Counted from the first letter of the stretch, positions 55,464-63,981 are shown. The stretch: 64,000 nt of DNA from Streptomyces sp. NBC_01549 (GCF_026339955.1 NZ_JAPEPW010000001.1:6469001-6533000); one strand, 5' to 3'. Notes: generated by a model not told the origin, from the sequence alone. Program-made: numbers and translations.

Positions 55464-56993
55464 GTGGCTCAGCCGACTTCCAAACGACGCCTCGCCCTCG
55501 CCGTACCTGTCGTACTTTCGCTCACCGCCTCCCTGGGCTTCCTGCCCGGCGCGGCTTCGGCCGCCGCGGGCACCGCGCCCGCCGCCTCCGCCACACAGGC
55601 CGCCGAGGGACCCGAACTGTCGTACGTGGTGAACACCAGGACGGACCGTCACACCCTCTCAGCGGTCCAGCGAGCCATATCCGCGGCGGGCGGCACGATC
55701 GTCGTGACGTACGACAAGATCGGTGTGATCGTCGTCCACTCCACGAACCCTGGCTTCGCCACCGCCCTGCGCGCGGTACCCGGAGTGCAGTCGGCGGGCG
55801 CCACACGTCACGCGCCGCTCCCGGCGCAGTCCACGACGGACGTCGGTACGCCGAAGGCGCTCACCGCCGACGAGGTCGCGCACGCCAAGGCCGCTGACGG
55901 GCAGGACCCGTTGGAGCCGCTGCAGTGGGACCTGCCCGCCATCAAGGCGGACAAGGCACACGAGCGGACGCTCGGCAGCCGCCGTGTCACCGTGGCCGTC
56001 ATCGACACCGGTGTGGACGACACCCACCCGGACATCGCGCCGAACTTCAACCGCGACGCGTCCGCCAACTGCGTGTCGGGCAAGCCGGACACCACCGAGG
56101 GCTCCTGGCGGCCGACCGCCGAGGAGAGCCCGCACGGCACCCATGTGGCGGGTGAGATCGCGGGCGCCAAGAACGGCGTCGGTATCACCGGTGTGGCGCC
56201 CGGCGTGCGGGTCGCGGGCATCAAGGTGGCCACCACGGCCGGCTACATCTACACCGAGGCCGCGGTCTGCGGCTTCATGTGGGCGGCCGACCACCACGTC
56301 GATGTCACCAACAACAGCTATTACACTGACCCCTGGTACTTCAACTGCGCGAGCGACCCGGACCAGAAGGCTCTCGCGGAGGCCATCACCCGGGCGTCGC
56401 AGTACGCGGAGCGCAAGGGCACAGTCAATGTCGCGGCGGGCGGCAACGATGGCTACGACCTGGACGCCGCCTCCATCACCGACCCGGTCTCCCCCAACGA
56501 CGGCACGCCCAGTGACCGGGTGATCGACCCGCACCAGTGCTTCGCCATCCCGACTCAGTTGCCGGGCGTGGTGACCGTGGCCTCGACCGGGGCGAAGGGC
56601 CTCAAGTCGTCGTTCTCCAACTACGGCCTCGGTGTCATCGACGTCGCCGCCCCCGGCGGTGACTCGACCGCCTACCAGGCCCCCGCCCCGCCCGCCACCA
56701 GCGGTAAGATCCTCGGCCCGTTGCCCGGCGGCGAGTGGGGATACATGTCGGGCACCTCGATGGCCACCCCGCATGTCGTCGGCGTGGCGGCCCTCATCAA
56801 GTCGACGCATCCGGACGCCTCCGCCGCCGTGGTGAAGGCCCTGCTGTACGCCGAGGCGGACGGGACGGCGTGCACCGATCCGTATGACATCGACGCGGAC
56901 GGAAAGATCGACGCGGTGTGCAAGGGCTCGAAGAACCACAACGGGTTCTACGGGTGGGGCACCGTGAACGCGCTGAAGGCCGTGTCCTGGTGA
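55464..56993 (+). CDS. secreted S8 (subtilisin-like) serine peptidase
   Basis: This 509-aa preproprotein starts at GTG 55464. The signal peptide has KRR, a hydrophobic core and an ASA-type cleavage site near residue 34. A propeptide with an inhibitor-I9-like strand (SYVVNTRTDRHTLSAVQRAI) follows. The catalytic domain starts near residue 155 and contains Asp (AVIDTGVDDTHPD), His (SPHGTHVAGEIAG) and Ser (YMSGTSMATPHVVGVAALI). It acts outside the cell. It lies between the biosynthetic genes and the group II intron fragment, so it belongs to the inserted block or its edge. No link to the peptide product is evident. Confidence 0.93.
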   Translation: MAQPTSKRRLALAVPVVLSLTASLGFLPGAASAAAGTAPAASATQAAEGPELSYVVNTRTDRHTLSAVQRAISAAGGTIVVTYDKIGVIVVHSTNPGFATALRAVPGVQSAGATRHAPLPAQSTTDVGTPKALTADEVAHAKAADGQDPLEPLQWDLPAIKADKAHERTLGSRRVTVAVIDTGVDDTHPDIAPNFNRDASANCVSGKPDTTEGSWRPTAEESPHGTHVAGEIAGAKNGVGITGVAPGVRVAGIKVATTAGYIYTEAAVCGFMWAADHHVDVTNNSYYTDPWYFNCASDPDQKALAEAITRASQYAERKGTVNVAAGGNDGYDLDAASITDPVSPNDGTPSDRVIDPHQCFAIPTQLPGVVTVASTGAKGLKSSFSNYGLGVIDVAAPGGDSTAYQAPAPPATSGKILGPLPGGEWGYMSGTSMATPHVVGVAALIKSTHPDASAAVVKALLYAEADGTACTDPYDIDADGKIDAVCKGSKNHNGFYGWGTVNALKAVSW

Positions 56994-57020
56994 CCGTGCG
57001 GCTGCACGCGTAGGGCATGC

Positions 57021-57053
57021 GCGGGGTCCGGTGCCGTCGGTGCCGGACCCCGC
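57021..57053 (+). terminator. hairpin after the peptidase gene
   Basis: GCGGGGTCCGG pairs with CCGGACCCCGC across a short GC-rich loop, 28 bp after the stop at 56993. It marks the end of the peptidase transcript and abuts the intron-like sequence. Confidence 0.75.
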
Positions 57054-57056
57054 GCC

Positions 57057-57720
57057 ATGGTGACGCGCCGCACAGCGCAGAGACTCCTGGTCGGCGACCA
57101 CTTCCCCTGGGCTTTCGCCCTGGTGGCGTTCGCTTCTTGGACCATCCTGTTCCCGCACGGGGGTTCGGCTTCCGTTACCTTCGGCTTACCGGCTGACGAG
57201 GCCGGACCCGTACGGGGTTTCCGTGTTCCACATCGTGCAGTTACGTCCGGGTGGGGTGCTCCCTTTACGCCGTCCTCCGTGGTGACCTACAGGCCTCTTC
57301 CCGATGGGGACCTGCCATGCTGGGCTTCCCAGCCCTAGAGGATTCCACCGCCGAGTGCCGACCATTGAGCGGTGTAAGTCTGACGACGAGTCGACGGGAG
57401 TTCGTTTTCACTCACCCTTTCGGACTTCCCCTTCACCTGTAGCTCGCGAATGGCCCGCGAGCCCTTGGGTTTGACCACCTCCGCTTAGCACTCCGGGATT
57501 ACTCCCGGCGCACCGGAGGCTGGAGACTGACCGTTGGTCACTGGTCAGGTCCGCATGGCACGTCTCCTCTCCTGCGGACTCTGCGTGCGATGTGACTTCA
57601 CGTTGCACGGGCGTGCGTTCCCGACCGACGCGCCAACGTCGGCCTACTCGATGACCCTCACAGGATCATTCGGGAAGGTACGCCCTTCGCGCGCCAACCC
57701 GAGGCCGATCCACAGGTCTT
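57057..57720 (-). mobile_element. group II intron fragment (5' RNA domains only)
   Basis: The minus strand carries a run of motifs typical of the ribozyme part of bacterial group II introns ahead of the reverse transcriptase: GGAGTAATCCCGGAGTGC, GTGGAACACGGAAACCCCG, CAGCCGGTAAGCCGAAGG, and GCCACCAGGGCGAAAGCCC near the 3' side. No reverse transcriptase reading frame and no domain V are present, and the sequence stops where the enzyme gene should begin (about 57057). It therefore looks like a truncated copy. Both ends are approximate. There is no protein-coding gene on either strand from 57000 to 57930. Confidence 0.65.
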
Positions 57721-57930
57721 GAGCATTGCTCGACAGACCGTGAGAAACGATCTTCGGTCTAGGGTGTGATACGGCCTCTGACCTGTGTTGATTCTTTGCT
57801 TGATAATTCTGGCTGTGGGTATTGCCACATCCTGGGCGGCGGGTCGCCCCGCTAGGGTCTGTGCACTGCCTACAAAACGACCACCTTCATGACCCCTTCA
57901 CGACCACTCCCAGGGCCCGGAGGCACCAGC

Positions 57931-59067
57931 ATGGCGGGATCGCCGTTCGCATGGATCGACGAGCAGGCGTACCAGCGCGGGCAGGCCGGACTCGTCCGCA
58001 CCCTGCGCCCTCGTGCCGCCGACTCACCCCTTCTGGATCTGGCCGGCAACGACTACCTCGGACTGGCCCGCCACCCCGAGATCACGGCGGCCGCCGCGGC
58101 GGCCGCCCACCGCTGGGGCGCCGGTGCGACCGGCTCGCGGCTCGTCTCCGGCACGACCGAACTTCACGGCGAACTCGAACGGGAGCTCGCCGACTTCTGC
58201 GGCTTCGAGTCCGCGCTCGTCTTCTCCTCCGGCTACGCGGCCAACCTCGCCGCCGTGACCACGCTCGCGCCGCACGGCTCGCTGGTCGTCTCGGACGCGG
58301 GCAACCACGCCTCCCTCATCGACGGCTGCCGGCTCGCCCGAGGGGCGACCCAGGTCGTGGCGCACGCCGACCCCGACGCCGTGCGCAAGGCGCTGGGCAC
58401 GCACGAGGGACCCGCCGTCGCCGTGTCCGACACGGTCTTCTCGGTGGACGGCGACGCGGCCCCGCTGGCCGAACTCGCCACCGCCTGCCGCGAATACGGC
58501 GCGGCGCTGCTCGTCGACGACGCGCACGGGCTGGGCGTCCTGGGCGCCGGCGGCCGGGGCGCCCTGCAGGCGGCGGGGCTCGCGGGCGCGCCGGACGTCG
58601 TCGCGACCGCCACGCTCTCCAAGTCGCTCGGCAGCCAGGGCGGCGCCGTCCTCGGCCCCGCCCCGGTCATCGACCACCTGGTCAACGCGGCGCGCACCTT
58701 CATCTTCGACACCGGTCTCGCGCCCGCGGCGGCCGGCGGGGCCCTCGCGGCGCTCAGACTGCTGCGCCGTGAGCCGGAGCGCGCCGCCCGGGCCCGTGAG
58801 GTGGCGACGGCGCTGCACACCCGGCTGACCGCGGCGGGCCTGGAAGCCGTACGACCCGATGCCGCCGTGGTCTCCGTACGAGCACCGTGCCCCGAACGGG
58901 CCGTACAGTGGGCCGCGGACTGCCGCGAGGCAGGACTGGCCGTCGGCTGCTTCCGCCCCCCGTCCGTGCCGGACGGCATCTCACGCCTGCGGCTGACCGC
59001 TCGCGCGGACCTCACCGACGCGCAGATCGAGCACGCCGTGGACGTGATCAGCTCAGTCCGGCGATAA
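57931..59067 (+). CDS. bioF: 8-amino-7-oxononanoate synthase
   Basis: This 378-aa PLP enzyme condenses pimeloyl thioester with alanine, the first step of biotin ring assembly. It has LDLAGNDYLGLARHP near residue 37, GAGATGSRLVSGTTELH, ALVFSSGYAANLAAVT, LLVDDAHGLGVLGAGGRG and the PLP lysine in ATLSKSLGSQGG. ATG 57931 follows GGAGG at about 8 nt, better than the in-frame ATG at 57889. In Streptomyces bioF usually lies next to and divergent from bioBAD. Here it is 33.8 kb from bioB, on the far side of the biosynthetic cluster. Confidence 0.95.
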   Translation: MAGSPFAWIDEQAYQRGQAGLVRTLRPRAADSPLLDLAGNDYLGLARHPEITAAAAAAAHRWGAGATGSRLVSGTTELHGELERELADFCGFESALVFSSGYAANLAAVTTLAPHGSLVVSDAGNHASLIDGCRLARGATQVVAHADPDAVRKALGTHEGPAVAVSDTVFSVDGDAAPLAELATACREYGAALLVDDAHGLGVLGAGGRGALQAAGLAGAPDVVATATLSKSLGSQGGAVLGPAPVIDHLVNAARTFIFDTGLAPAAAGGALAALRLLRREPERAARAREVATALHTRLTAAGLEAVRPDAAVVSVRAPCPERAVQWAADCREAGLAVGCFRPPSVPDGISRLRLTARADLTDAQIEHAVDVISSVRR

Positions 59068-59272
59068 AGCCCTCCCAGCTCGCGGGAGCGAACAGCAGGG
59101 CGGGGCCCGCCTTGTTCTTGGAATCGCGTACGGCGACGAGTCCGGCCCAGGGTCCTGGGCCGGGTCGGGCCGTCTCCACGCAGTTGTTCATTCCCGTACT
59201 GCGGCTGCTGCGCAGCCATCGCACGTCACGGAGTGAAGTACTGGAAGGTACGTACCGAGGCAGTGCAGTCAT
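59048..59272 (-). CDS. DUF397 protein
   Basis: This 74-aa small protein contains the DUF397 pattern: WLRSSRS near residue 19, then NNCVETA and VAVRDSKNKAGPALLFAP, and W-x-x-FI near the C-terminus. DUF397 genes almost always sit beside an XRE/DUF5753 regulator gene in Streptomyces, as here, with 12 nt between them. They act in the same regulatory switch, possibly as antitoxin-like partners. AAGGAGG precedes ATG 59272. Its 3' end overlaps the end of bioF by 20 bp on the opposite strand. Confidence 0.92.
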   Translation of the reverse strand: MTALPRYVPSSTSLRDVRWLRSSRSTGMNNCVETARPGPGPWAGLVAVRDSKNKAGPALLFAPASWEGFIAGLS

Positions 59273-59284
59273 GGGGGTGCCTCC

Positions 59285-60142
59285 TTACGCGCCGTCACCT
59301 ATCCCGGCGATGTAGTCCAACGAGTCCTCGGGCGAAAGGGCGTGGAACTGAAGGGCGTTGAAGGCCTCGGTGTAGGCCTGAAGGTCTTCTTTCCGCTCGA
59401 GGTAGAGGCTACTCGTCAAGTGGTCGAGAACAACCACATCCAGATCAGTTGTGTTCGGAAATGAGAAGATAACGAAAGGCCCGGTGACTCCGATATGGGC
59501 TCCCGCGGCGAACGGCAGGACCTGAAGCCGCACTTGGGGCAGGGTGGCGGCCTCCCGCAGACGATCGAGTTGCCGGGCCATCACCTCGGGACCGCCGACC
59601 TCGCGTCTTAACACGGCCTCGTCGAGGACCGCGGTCAGTTCCAGCGGCGGATTCGAACGCAGGACGTCCTGCCGGGCGAGGCGGACCTCGACGAGCGCGT
59701 CGAGCTTGTCGTCCTCGAGCCCGCCGACGGCGACCCGGGTCACCTCCCGGGCGTACTCGGGTGTTTGGAGCAGTCCGGGGACCACCGAGGTCTCCAGCGT
59801 GCGCATCCCGCTGGCCTGGGACTCCAGACTGATGAAGTCGCGGTACGTGGGCGGCAGGACGCCGCGGTAGGCGTGCCACCAGTGATGGCGCCCGTTGCCC
59901 TCGGAGCCCGCGAGACCGACCAGGAGCTCCCGTAACTCGGGCTCCGTGACGACGTAGGCGTCCAACAGGCGTTCCACGTCCGCCGGTTTCACCCCACTGA
60001 TACCGGTCTCGATCCGGCTCACCTTCGACTGGTGCCAGCCGACGATACGGGCCGCCTCACCACTGGTGAGACCCGCACCGGCGCGCAGCGCGCGCAGTTC
60101 GGCACCGAGCTTGCGGCGGCGCACCGCGGGACCGTGCTGCAT
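59285..60142 (-). CDS. XRE-family regulator with DUF5753 domain (WhiJ-like)
   Basis: This 285-aa protein has an N-terminal helix-turn-helix (LGAELRALRAGAGLTSGEAA, then GWHQSKVSRIETG, residues about 12-60) and a C-terminal DUF5753 domain (SLESQASGMRTLETSVVPGL, EYAREVTRVAVG, VRLQVLPFAAGAH, LDHLTSSLYLER). This is the WhiJ-like arrangement that is multi-copy in Streptomyces and affects development. ATG 60142 has GTAAGGAGT upstream. It is divergent from an ATPase-type regulator gene and co-oriented with a DUF397 gene, which completes the usual three-gene set. Confidence 0.92.
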   Translation of the reverse strand: MQHGPAVRRRKLGAELRALRAGAGLTSGEAARIVGWHQSKVSRIETGISGVKPADVERLLDAYVVTEPELRELLVGLAGSEGNGRHHWWHAYRGVLPPTYRDFISLESQASGMRTLETSVVPGLLQTPEYAREVTRVAVGGLEDDKLDALVEVRLARQDVLRSNPPLELTAVLDEAVLRREVGGPEVMARQLDRLREAATLPQVRLQVLPFAAGAHIGVTGPFVIFSFPNTTDLDVVVLDHLTSSLYLERKEDLQAYTEAFNALQFHALSPEDSLDYIAGIGDGA

Positions 60143-60354
60143 GGCCGTACTCCTTACTCCTTCCGGGCCGCCCAAATACGTTCCGCCGTCGCAGAGTTCA
60201 CCGCATCGAGCGACAGATATATGCATATCTCGGTGGATCGCGCCCGTGACCGTCCCAGTGATGGCAGTCTGGCGCGAAGCACCGGTCTGGGACCGTACTC
60301 GAACCATCCGCTCCGTGTCGGACTCCGGTCCCGTGGGAAAGGGACGACGTCGCC

Positions 60355-60813
60355 ATGGCAGATCACCAGGAAGCATCCGTCACTCTGCCGAGCGATCCCG
60401 CCTCGGTCTTCGCGGCCCGGAAATTCGTCGCCGATGTGCTGGCCGAATGGGGCCTGCCATGCGACGCGGAAGTCGCGGACACCGTACGCCTGATCGTGTC
60501 AGAACTAGCCACCAACGCCGTCCAACACACATTCGGGCAGTCGCCCACCTTCACGGTGGACGTCCGGCTCGACCGAGACGAACACCTGCGGATCGGTGTC
60601 ACCGACAGCCATCCGCGCTTCCCGAAACGCCTGCCCGCCGCGGTTCAGCAGGACAACGGGCGCGGCATGGTGATCATCCGCTGGCTGACCGCCGAGTGCG
60701 GCGGCAGACTGGTCGTCCAGCCCACCCGCGAGGGCGGCAAGACGGTCGCCATCGAGCTGCCCTGGACGGTGCCGGCCCAAGCGGTGACGGCCGGGGGCCC
60801 ACAAGAGCCCTGA
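60355..60813 (+). CDS. GHKL ATP-binding regulatory protein (anti-sigma-factor-like kinase fold)
   Basis: This 152-aa protein is a lone HATPase domain. The N box is LIVSELATNAVQHTF near residue 52, and the glycine-rich motif DNGRGMVIIRWL near residue 100. This is the RsbW/SpoIIAB-like fold, and in Streptomyces such single-domain ATPases accompany WhiJ/DUF397 pairs. Whether it binds a sigma factor here is unknown. It starts 212 bp from, and divergent to, the XRE gene. Confidence 0.9.
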   Translation: MADHQEASVTLPSDPASVFAARKFVADVLAEWGLPCDAEVADTVRLIVSELATNAVQHTFGQSPTFTVDVRLDRDEHLRIGVTDSHPRFPKRLPAAVQQDNGRGMVIIRWLTAECGGRLVVQPTREGGKTVAIELPWTVPAQAVTAGGPQEP

Positions 60814-60919
60814 GAAGCGGCGCACACCAGGGCGTAACCCGGGCGCGTACCCCGGGGTCGCCGGGGCGCTCACGCCCGCGCGGGCGCTGTTCCGGGCGCC
60901 GCGGCCGCTCGGCGCGCGC

Positions 60920-61441
60920 TCACGTTTCTCGGCGTGGTGCCTCTTTCGGAGCCGCTGCCGCCCTGACGACGGCACGGTGCACCAGGCGGGGCAGGACGCC
61001 CCACAGCGCCACACAGACGAGCAGGGTGGCCGCGCCGGAGGCGATCCCGGCGGCCCGTCCCAGTGCCACGTCCACGGCGAGCAGCACCGACCCCGTCAGC
61101 GCCAGCACGAGCACAACCATGCCGATCCTGGCCAGGACGGAGGAGACCCGCACGATGGCCGCCTTCGCACCCTGCCGGAACAACGACCGGTGCAGCGCGG
61201 CCGGAGCCGTGAACAGCGCGGCGGCGACCACGGCCAGCAGGAGCGTGGTGACGTACGTGGTGCGCTGCACGGTGTCGAGGGACCGGAAGCGCGGGGTGAA
61301 GGCCAGCGTCAGCAGGAACGCGAAGAGGATCTGCACACCGGTCTGGGCGACCCGCAGCTCCTGGAGCAGCTCGCCGAAGTTGCGATCGGCGCGCTGGAGG
61401 GGCGTCTCGTGCCGTTCCTCGGGGAGGGGTGGTTCAGCCAT
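60920..61441 (-). CDS. DUF6328-like four-helix membrane protein
   Basis: This 173-aa protein has a soluble start (LQRADRNFGELLQELRVAQT) followed by four hydrophobic segments (VQILFAFLLTLAF, TTLLLAVVAAALFTAP, MVVLVLALTGSVLLAVDVAL, ASGAATLLVCVALWGVLP). It matches a conserved actinobacterial membrane protein family (DUF6328) of unknown function. ATG 61441 removes a short implausible N-terminal extension. It is probably a single-gene unit. Confidence 0.85.
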   Translation of the reverse strand: MAEPPLPEERHETPLQRADRNFGELLQELRVAQTGVQILFAFLLTLAFTPRFRSLDTVQRTTYVTTLLLAVVAAALFTAPAALHRSLFRQGAKAAIVRVSSVLARIGMVVLVLALTGSVLLAVDVALGRAAGIASGAATLLVCVALWGVLPRLVHRAVVRAAAAPKEAPRRET

Positions 61442-61528
61442 GCTGAACGAGTATCCGATCCAGCCACTTTTCACGCCCTGGGGCGGGACCCGGAGGGGGT
61501 GCCGGCCGACGGCACCCCCTCGGCCGGG

Positions 61529-62002
61529 TCAGCTGACCCGGCCGTACCAGACGCTCTTCGTCCAGATCTTCTGCAGCTTCACGACCTCCCCGGTCTTCGG
61601 GGAGTGCCAGATCTTTCCCTTCCCGGCGTAGATGCCGACGTGGTACACGTTCCGGCCCGAGTGGAAGAACACCAGGTCTCCGGCCTTGCGGTGGGACGCG
61701 GAGATGTGGTGCGTCTTGTTGTACTGCGCCGCGGCCGTACGAGGCAGCGTCTTGCCCGCCTTCTTGAACGAGTAGAGCGTGAGCCCGGAGCAGTCGAAGC
61801 GGCGTGGCCCGGCGGCACCGTACTGGTACGGGGAACCCTTCTTGGAGGCCGCGACCTGGAGTGCCTTCGTCGCCAAGGTGGCCGCTTCGGCGTCGGATGC
61901 GGCGCCAGGAACCACAAGGCTGCCGCCCACGGCGGCGATGGTGAGCGCCGAGGCCGTACCGGCCCGGGTCCACAGCGACGGGACACGATTGAGCGCAGTC
62001 AT
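61529..62002 (-). CDS. secreted NlpC/P60 cell-wall peptidase
   Basis: This 157-aa protein has a signal peptide (ALTIAAVGGSLVVPGAASDA, cleavage near residue 37) followed directly by an NlpC/P60 domain. The catalytic Cys is in FDCSGLTLYSF, the first His in NVYHVGIYAGKG and the second polar residue in KIWHSPKTGE. Such enzymes cut peptidoglycan stem peptides outside the membrane. There is no LysM or coiled-coil extension, so it is a minimal form. It lies downstream of a ydaO-type c-di-AMP riboswitch, as expected for Streptomyces wall hydrolases. Confidence 0.93.
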   Translation of the reverse strand: MTALNRVPSLWTRAGTASALTIAAVGGSLVVPGAASDAEAATLATKALQVAASKKGSPYQYGAAGPRRFDCSGLTLYSFKKAGKTLPRTAAAQYNKTHHISASHRKAGDLVFFHSGRNVYHVGIYAGKGKIWHSPKTGEVVKLQKIWTKSVWYGRVS

Positions 62003-62007
62003 GCGCA

Positions 62008-62140
62008 ACCCTTCGTCAGCCGCCTGTGAAGGATGACCTGTCGGATTCGGGCTGGCGAAGTAGCCCGGCCGCTTGCGCGGCTTCACCCCAAGGACCGCCC
62101 GGATCTCTCCGGCGACCCGTCGTGCTGGGTCCTCCACTCC
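62008..62140 (-). promoter_or_regulatory. ydaO-type c-di-AMP riboswitch
   Basis: The minus-strand leader of the NlpC/P60 gene contains, in order, the conserved blocks GGAGGACCCA, CTTGGGGTGAAGCCGCG, a GC-rich arm with GGGCTACTTCGCCAGCCC, and CCGAATCCGACAGGTCATCC followed by CAGGCGG. These match the ydaO/yuaA consensus found upstream of Streptomyces cell-wall hydrolase genes. Limits are approximate and the 5' stem may extend upstream of 62140. Confidence 0.8.
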
Positions 62141-62537
62141 TGCCGATGCACTTCTGTCGACCGGTCATCCGGGCAGCGGCAGGACTCGGCGTCCGCCCGG
62201 ACCGCCCCGCCGCTGTGGCGGGGGCTTGTCGTCGGAAGGGATCTTCACGCATCACGGTCCGAATATCCGAGCGGAACCGGCGATTTGTGGGGTTACTCAC
62301 CACTCACCCGTTCGGGTGGACACCCCTCTGTTCGGGCGATGTTGAGGACACCGACGACGCTCGTACCAGCACCGGAGCATCTCATTCCGCCTCGCGGCTA
62401 CGCCCGTCGCGCAACTTTTTCGGTTCCCCGAAGGGACCTGTGATTACTCCATCAGGGGGTACGCCATCTGGTCCGTTTGAGCCCCGGACCAGACGCCTCG
62501 CCGACGCGGCACGCACGGCGGCCCGGGTGGGGATGCG
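62141..62537. other. intergenic region upstream of the riboswitch
   Basis: About 400 bp lies between the riboswitch and the 3' end of the 101-aa gene. It should contain the promoter of the NlpC/P60 transcript. I see no gene. Some hairpin-forming GC-rich sequence near 62200-62230 could belong to the leader RNA. Confidence 0.5.
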
Positions 62538-62843
62538 TCAACTGTCGGCGTCGGGTGGCAGGGTGATGCGGGCCGCCCGCCGCTCACCGTCGAGGACACG
62601 CAGGGCCTGTGCCAGCGTCGGGGCGTGCACCTCGCTCTCGCCCCGTTGATGCATCAGTGCGAGGGCGTCGCGCAGCTCCGCCGCCTTGGCGACCAGCGCC
62701 TGGGCGGCGCGCAGCCCCCGGTAGGTGTCTCCGGGCCTGGCCGGGTTGATGCGGCCGAGAAGGTCGACCACGTCGAGGTAACGGTCGATCAACTCGGCCT
62801 CGGCACGCGTCAGCGCGGGCAGCGGGGGCAGTTCGGGCACCAT
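62538..62843 (-). CDS. hypothetical helical protein downstream of clpP
   Basis: This is a 101-aa soluble, mostly helical protein (LTRAEAELIDRYLDVVDLLG, GLRAAQALVAKAAELRDALA). ATG 62843 follows GAGGTGA by 7 nt and lies 7 bp after the clpP stop, so it is the second gene of a clpP operon. I do not recognise a domain. It could be an adaptor or regulator specific to this ClpP, but that rests only on position. Confidence 0.75.
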   Translation of the reverse strand: MVPELPPLPALTRAEAELIDRYLDVVDLLGRINPARPGDTYRGLRAAQALVAKAAELRDALALMHQRGESEVHAPTLAQALRVLDGERRAARITLPPDADS

Positions 62844-62850
62844 CGGCGGA

Positions 62851-63507
62851 TCACCTCGCGTCGGGTGTGGCGTTCCTCGCGCCGGGCGCGGTGCGCGAGG
62901 TCTTGCGGCTGGGGATGACCCCGTCCACCAGTCCGTAGGTCAACGCGGCCTGTGCGTCCAGGATCTTGTCCCGCTCGATGTCGGCGGAGACCTGTTCAGG
63001 ACTCTGCCCCGTGTGCCGTACGAGCATGTCCTCCAGCAGCCGCCGAGTGCGCATCAACTCCTCGGCCTGGAGGGCCAGATCGCTCGCCTGCCCCTGTACC
63101 GGCTCGGGAAGTGACGGCTGGTGGATCAGCACCCGGGCCCCCGGCAGCGCGAACCGCTTGCCCGGCGCGCCGCCGGCCAGTAGCACCGCGGCGGCCGACG
63201 CGGCCTGTCCCAGGCAGGTGGTCTCCACGTCGCAGCTGACGAACTGCATCGTGTCGTAGATCGCCGTCATCGCGGTGAACGAGCCCCCGGGGGAGTTGAT
63301 GTACAGCGAGATGTCCCGGTCGGGTGCCTGGTATTCGAGGTGCATGAACTGCGCCATCACATCGTTCGCCGAGGTGTCGTCGATCGGCGTCCCGAGGAAC
63401 ACGATCCGCTCGTCCAGCAGCTTCGAGTACGGATCCAGGGTCCGGTGCCCCGCACTCGTGCGCTCGGTGAACTCGGGCAGGACATGGCGGGCGGACGGTT
63501 CATTCAT
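62851..63507 (-). CDS. clpP: ATP-dependent Clp protease proteolytic subunit (paralogue)
   Basis: This 218-aa protein has an intact ClpP core: ERIVFLGTPIDDTSANDVMA, DISLYINSPGGSFTAMTAIY, the nucleophile serine in CLGQAASAAAVLLAGG (MAA replaced by AAA), the His in ARVLIHQPSLPEPVQGQASD, and the late ERDKILDAQAALTYGLVDGV. A charged tail follows. Streptomyces carry several clpP genes, usually clpP1P2 and clpP3P4 pairs plus a single clpP5. This one has no second clpP beside it. GAGGAGG precedes ATG 63507. An inverted repeat lies in its upstream region. Confidence 0.93.
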   Translation of the reverse strand: MNEPSARHVLPEFTERTSAGHRTLDPYSKLLDERIVFLGTPIDDTSANDVMAQFMHLEYQAPDRDISLYINSPGGSFTAMTAIYDTMQFVSCDVETTCLGQAASAAAVLLAGGAPGKRFALPGARVLIHQPSLPEPVQGQASDLALQAEELMRTRRLLEDMLVRHTGQSPEQVSADIERDKILDAQAALTYGLVDGVIPSRKTSRTAPGARNATPDAR

Positions 63508-63541
63508 GGCTCGCGCCTCCTCTGAAGGTTTCTGTAAAAAA

Positions 63542-63556
63542 TGTACAGGACGTACA
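63542..63556. promoter_or_regulatory. inverted repeat TGTAC-N5-GTACA upstream of clpP
   Basis: The 15-bp palindrome lies 35 bp before the clpP start, within an unusually AT-rich stretch (CTGTAAAAAATGTACAGG). Its place and symmetry suggest a regulator site overlapping the promoter. Confidence 0.4.
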
Positions 63557-63587
63557 GAGGCCAGGAAGGGTGCTCGGCTGACAGCGA

Positions 63588-63622
63588 AAATCCCCGCGGA
63601 ACGAGCTGTTCCGCGGGGATTT
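63588..63622 (-). terminator. strong hairpin after the Tat-exported protein gene
   Basis: AAATCCCCGCGGAAC and its exact complement form a 15-bp stem with the 5-nt loop GAGCT, 18 bp beyond the stop at 63640. It is flanked by A/T residues on both sides, so it could serve in both directions. Confidence 0.85.
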
Positions 63623-63639
63623 CCGGTACGGACGTGGGT

Positions 63640-63981
63640 TCAGCCGAGCGGAGCCGGAGCCGGGGTCCCGTAGAAGGTGATGGGCGGCCAGCCGCGCGAC
63701 GTCGCAAGTTCGTTGAGGGCGTTCGCGACCTCGAGAGGGCTGATCCGGTAGGACTCCGGGGCGGTCTCGATGGCCTCGACGCTGAAGGTGAACGCGATGC
63801 CCCCCTCCCTGCCCGGGGTGAAGGCGCTGCCCTTGAACTCGGTGCCGTTGGGGAAATCGACCGCCGCCGCGGTGGGGGCGTCGGCCTCCGCCGCCTGGGC
63901 CGCCCCGCCGGTGGTGAGTACCGCCCCCGCCGCGGCCGTTCCCGAGTACCCCAGCAGTGAGCGCCTGGAAATGCTGGACAT
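63640..63981 (-). CDS. Tat-exported small protein of unknown function
   Basis: This 113-aa protein has a twin-arginine signal (SISRRSLLGYSGTAAAG, then VLTTGGAAQAAEA) with probable cleavage near residue 31. The mature ~80 residues (FPNGTEFKGSAFTPGREGGI, SPLEVANALNELATSRGWPP) form no domain that I can name. Tat export implies folding before secretion. GGAGGGG precedes ATG 63981 at the window edge. It is followed by a strong terminator. Confidence 0.82.
   Translation of the reverse strand: MSSISRRSLLGYSGTAAAGAVLTTGGAAQAAEADAPTAAAVDFPNGTEFKGSAFTPGREGGIAFTFSVEAIETAPESYRISPLEVANALNELATSRGWPPITFYGTPAPAPLG

Noticed and set aside
57057..57720. Protein-coding genes in the bioF upstream region
   Set aside because: Short open frames exist on both strands, but the sequence is better explained as group II intron RNA domains, with no ribosome-binding sites or domains.
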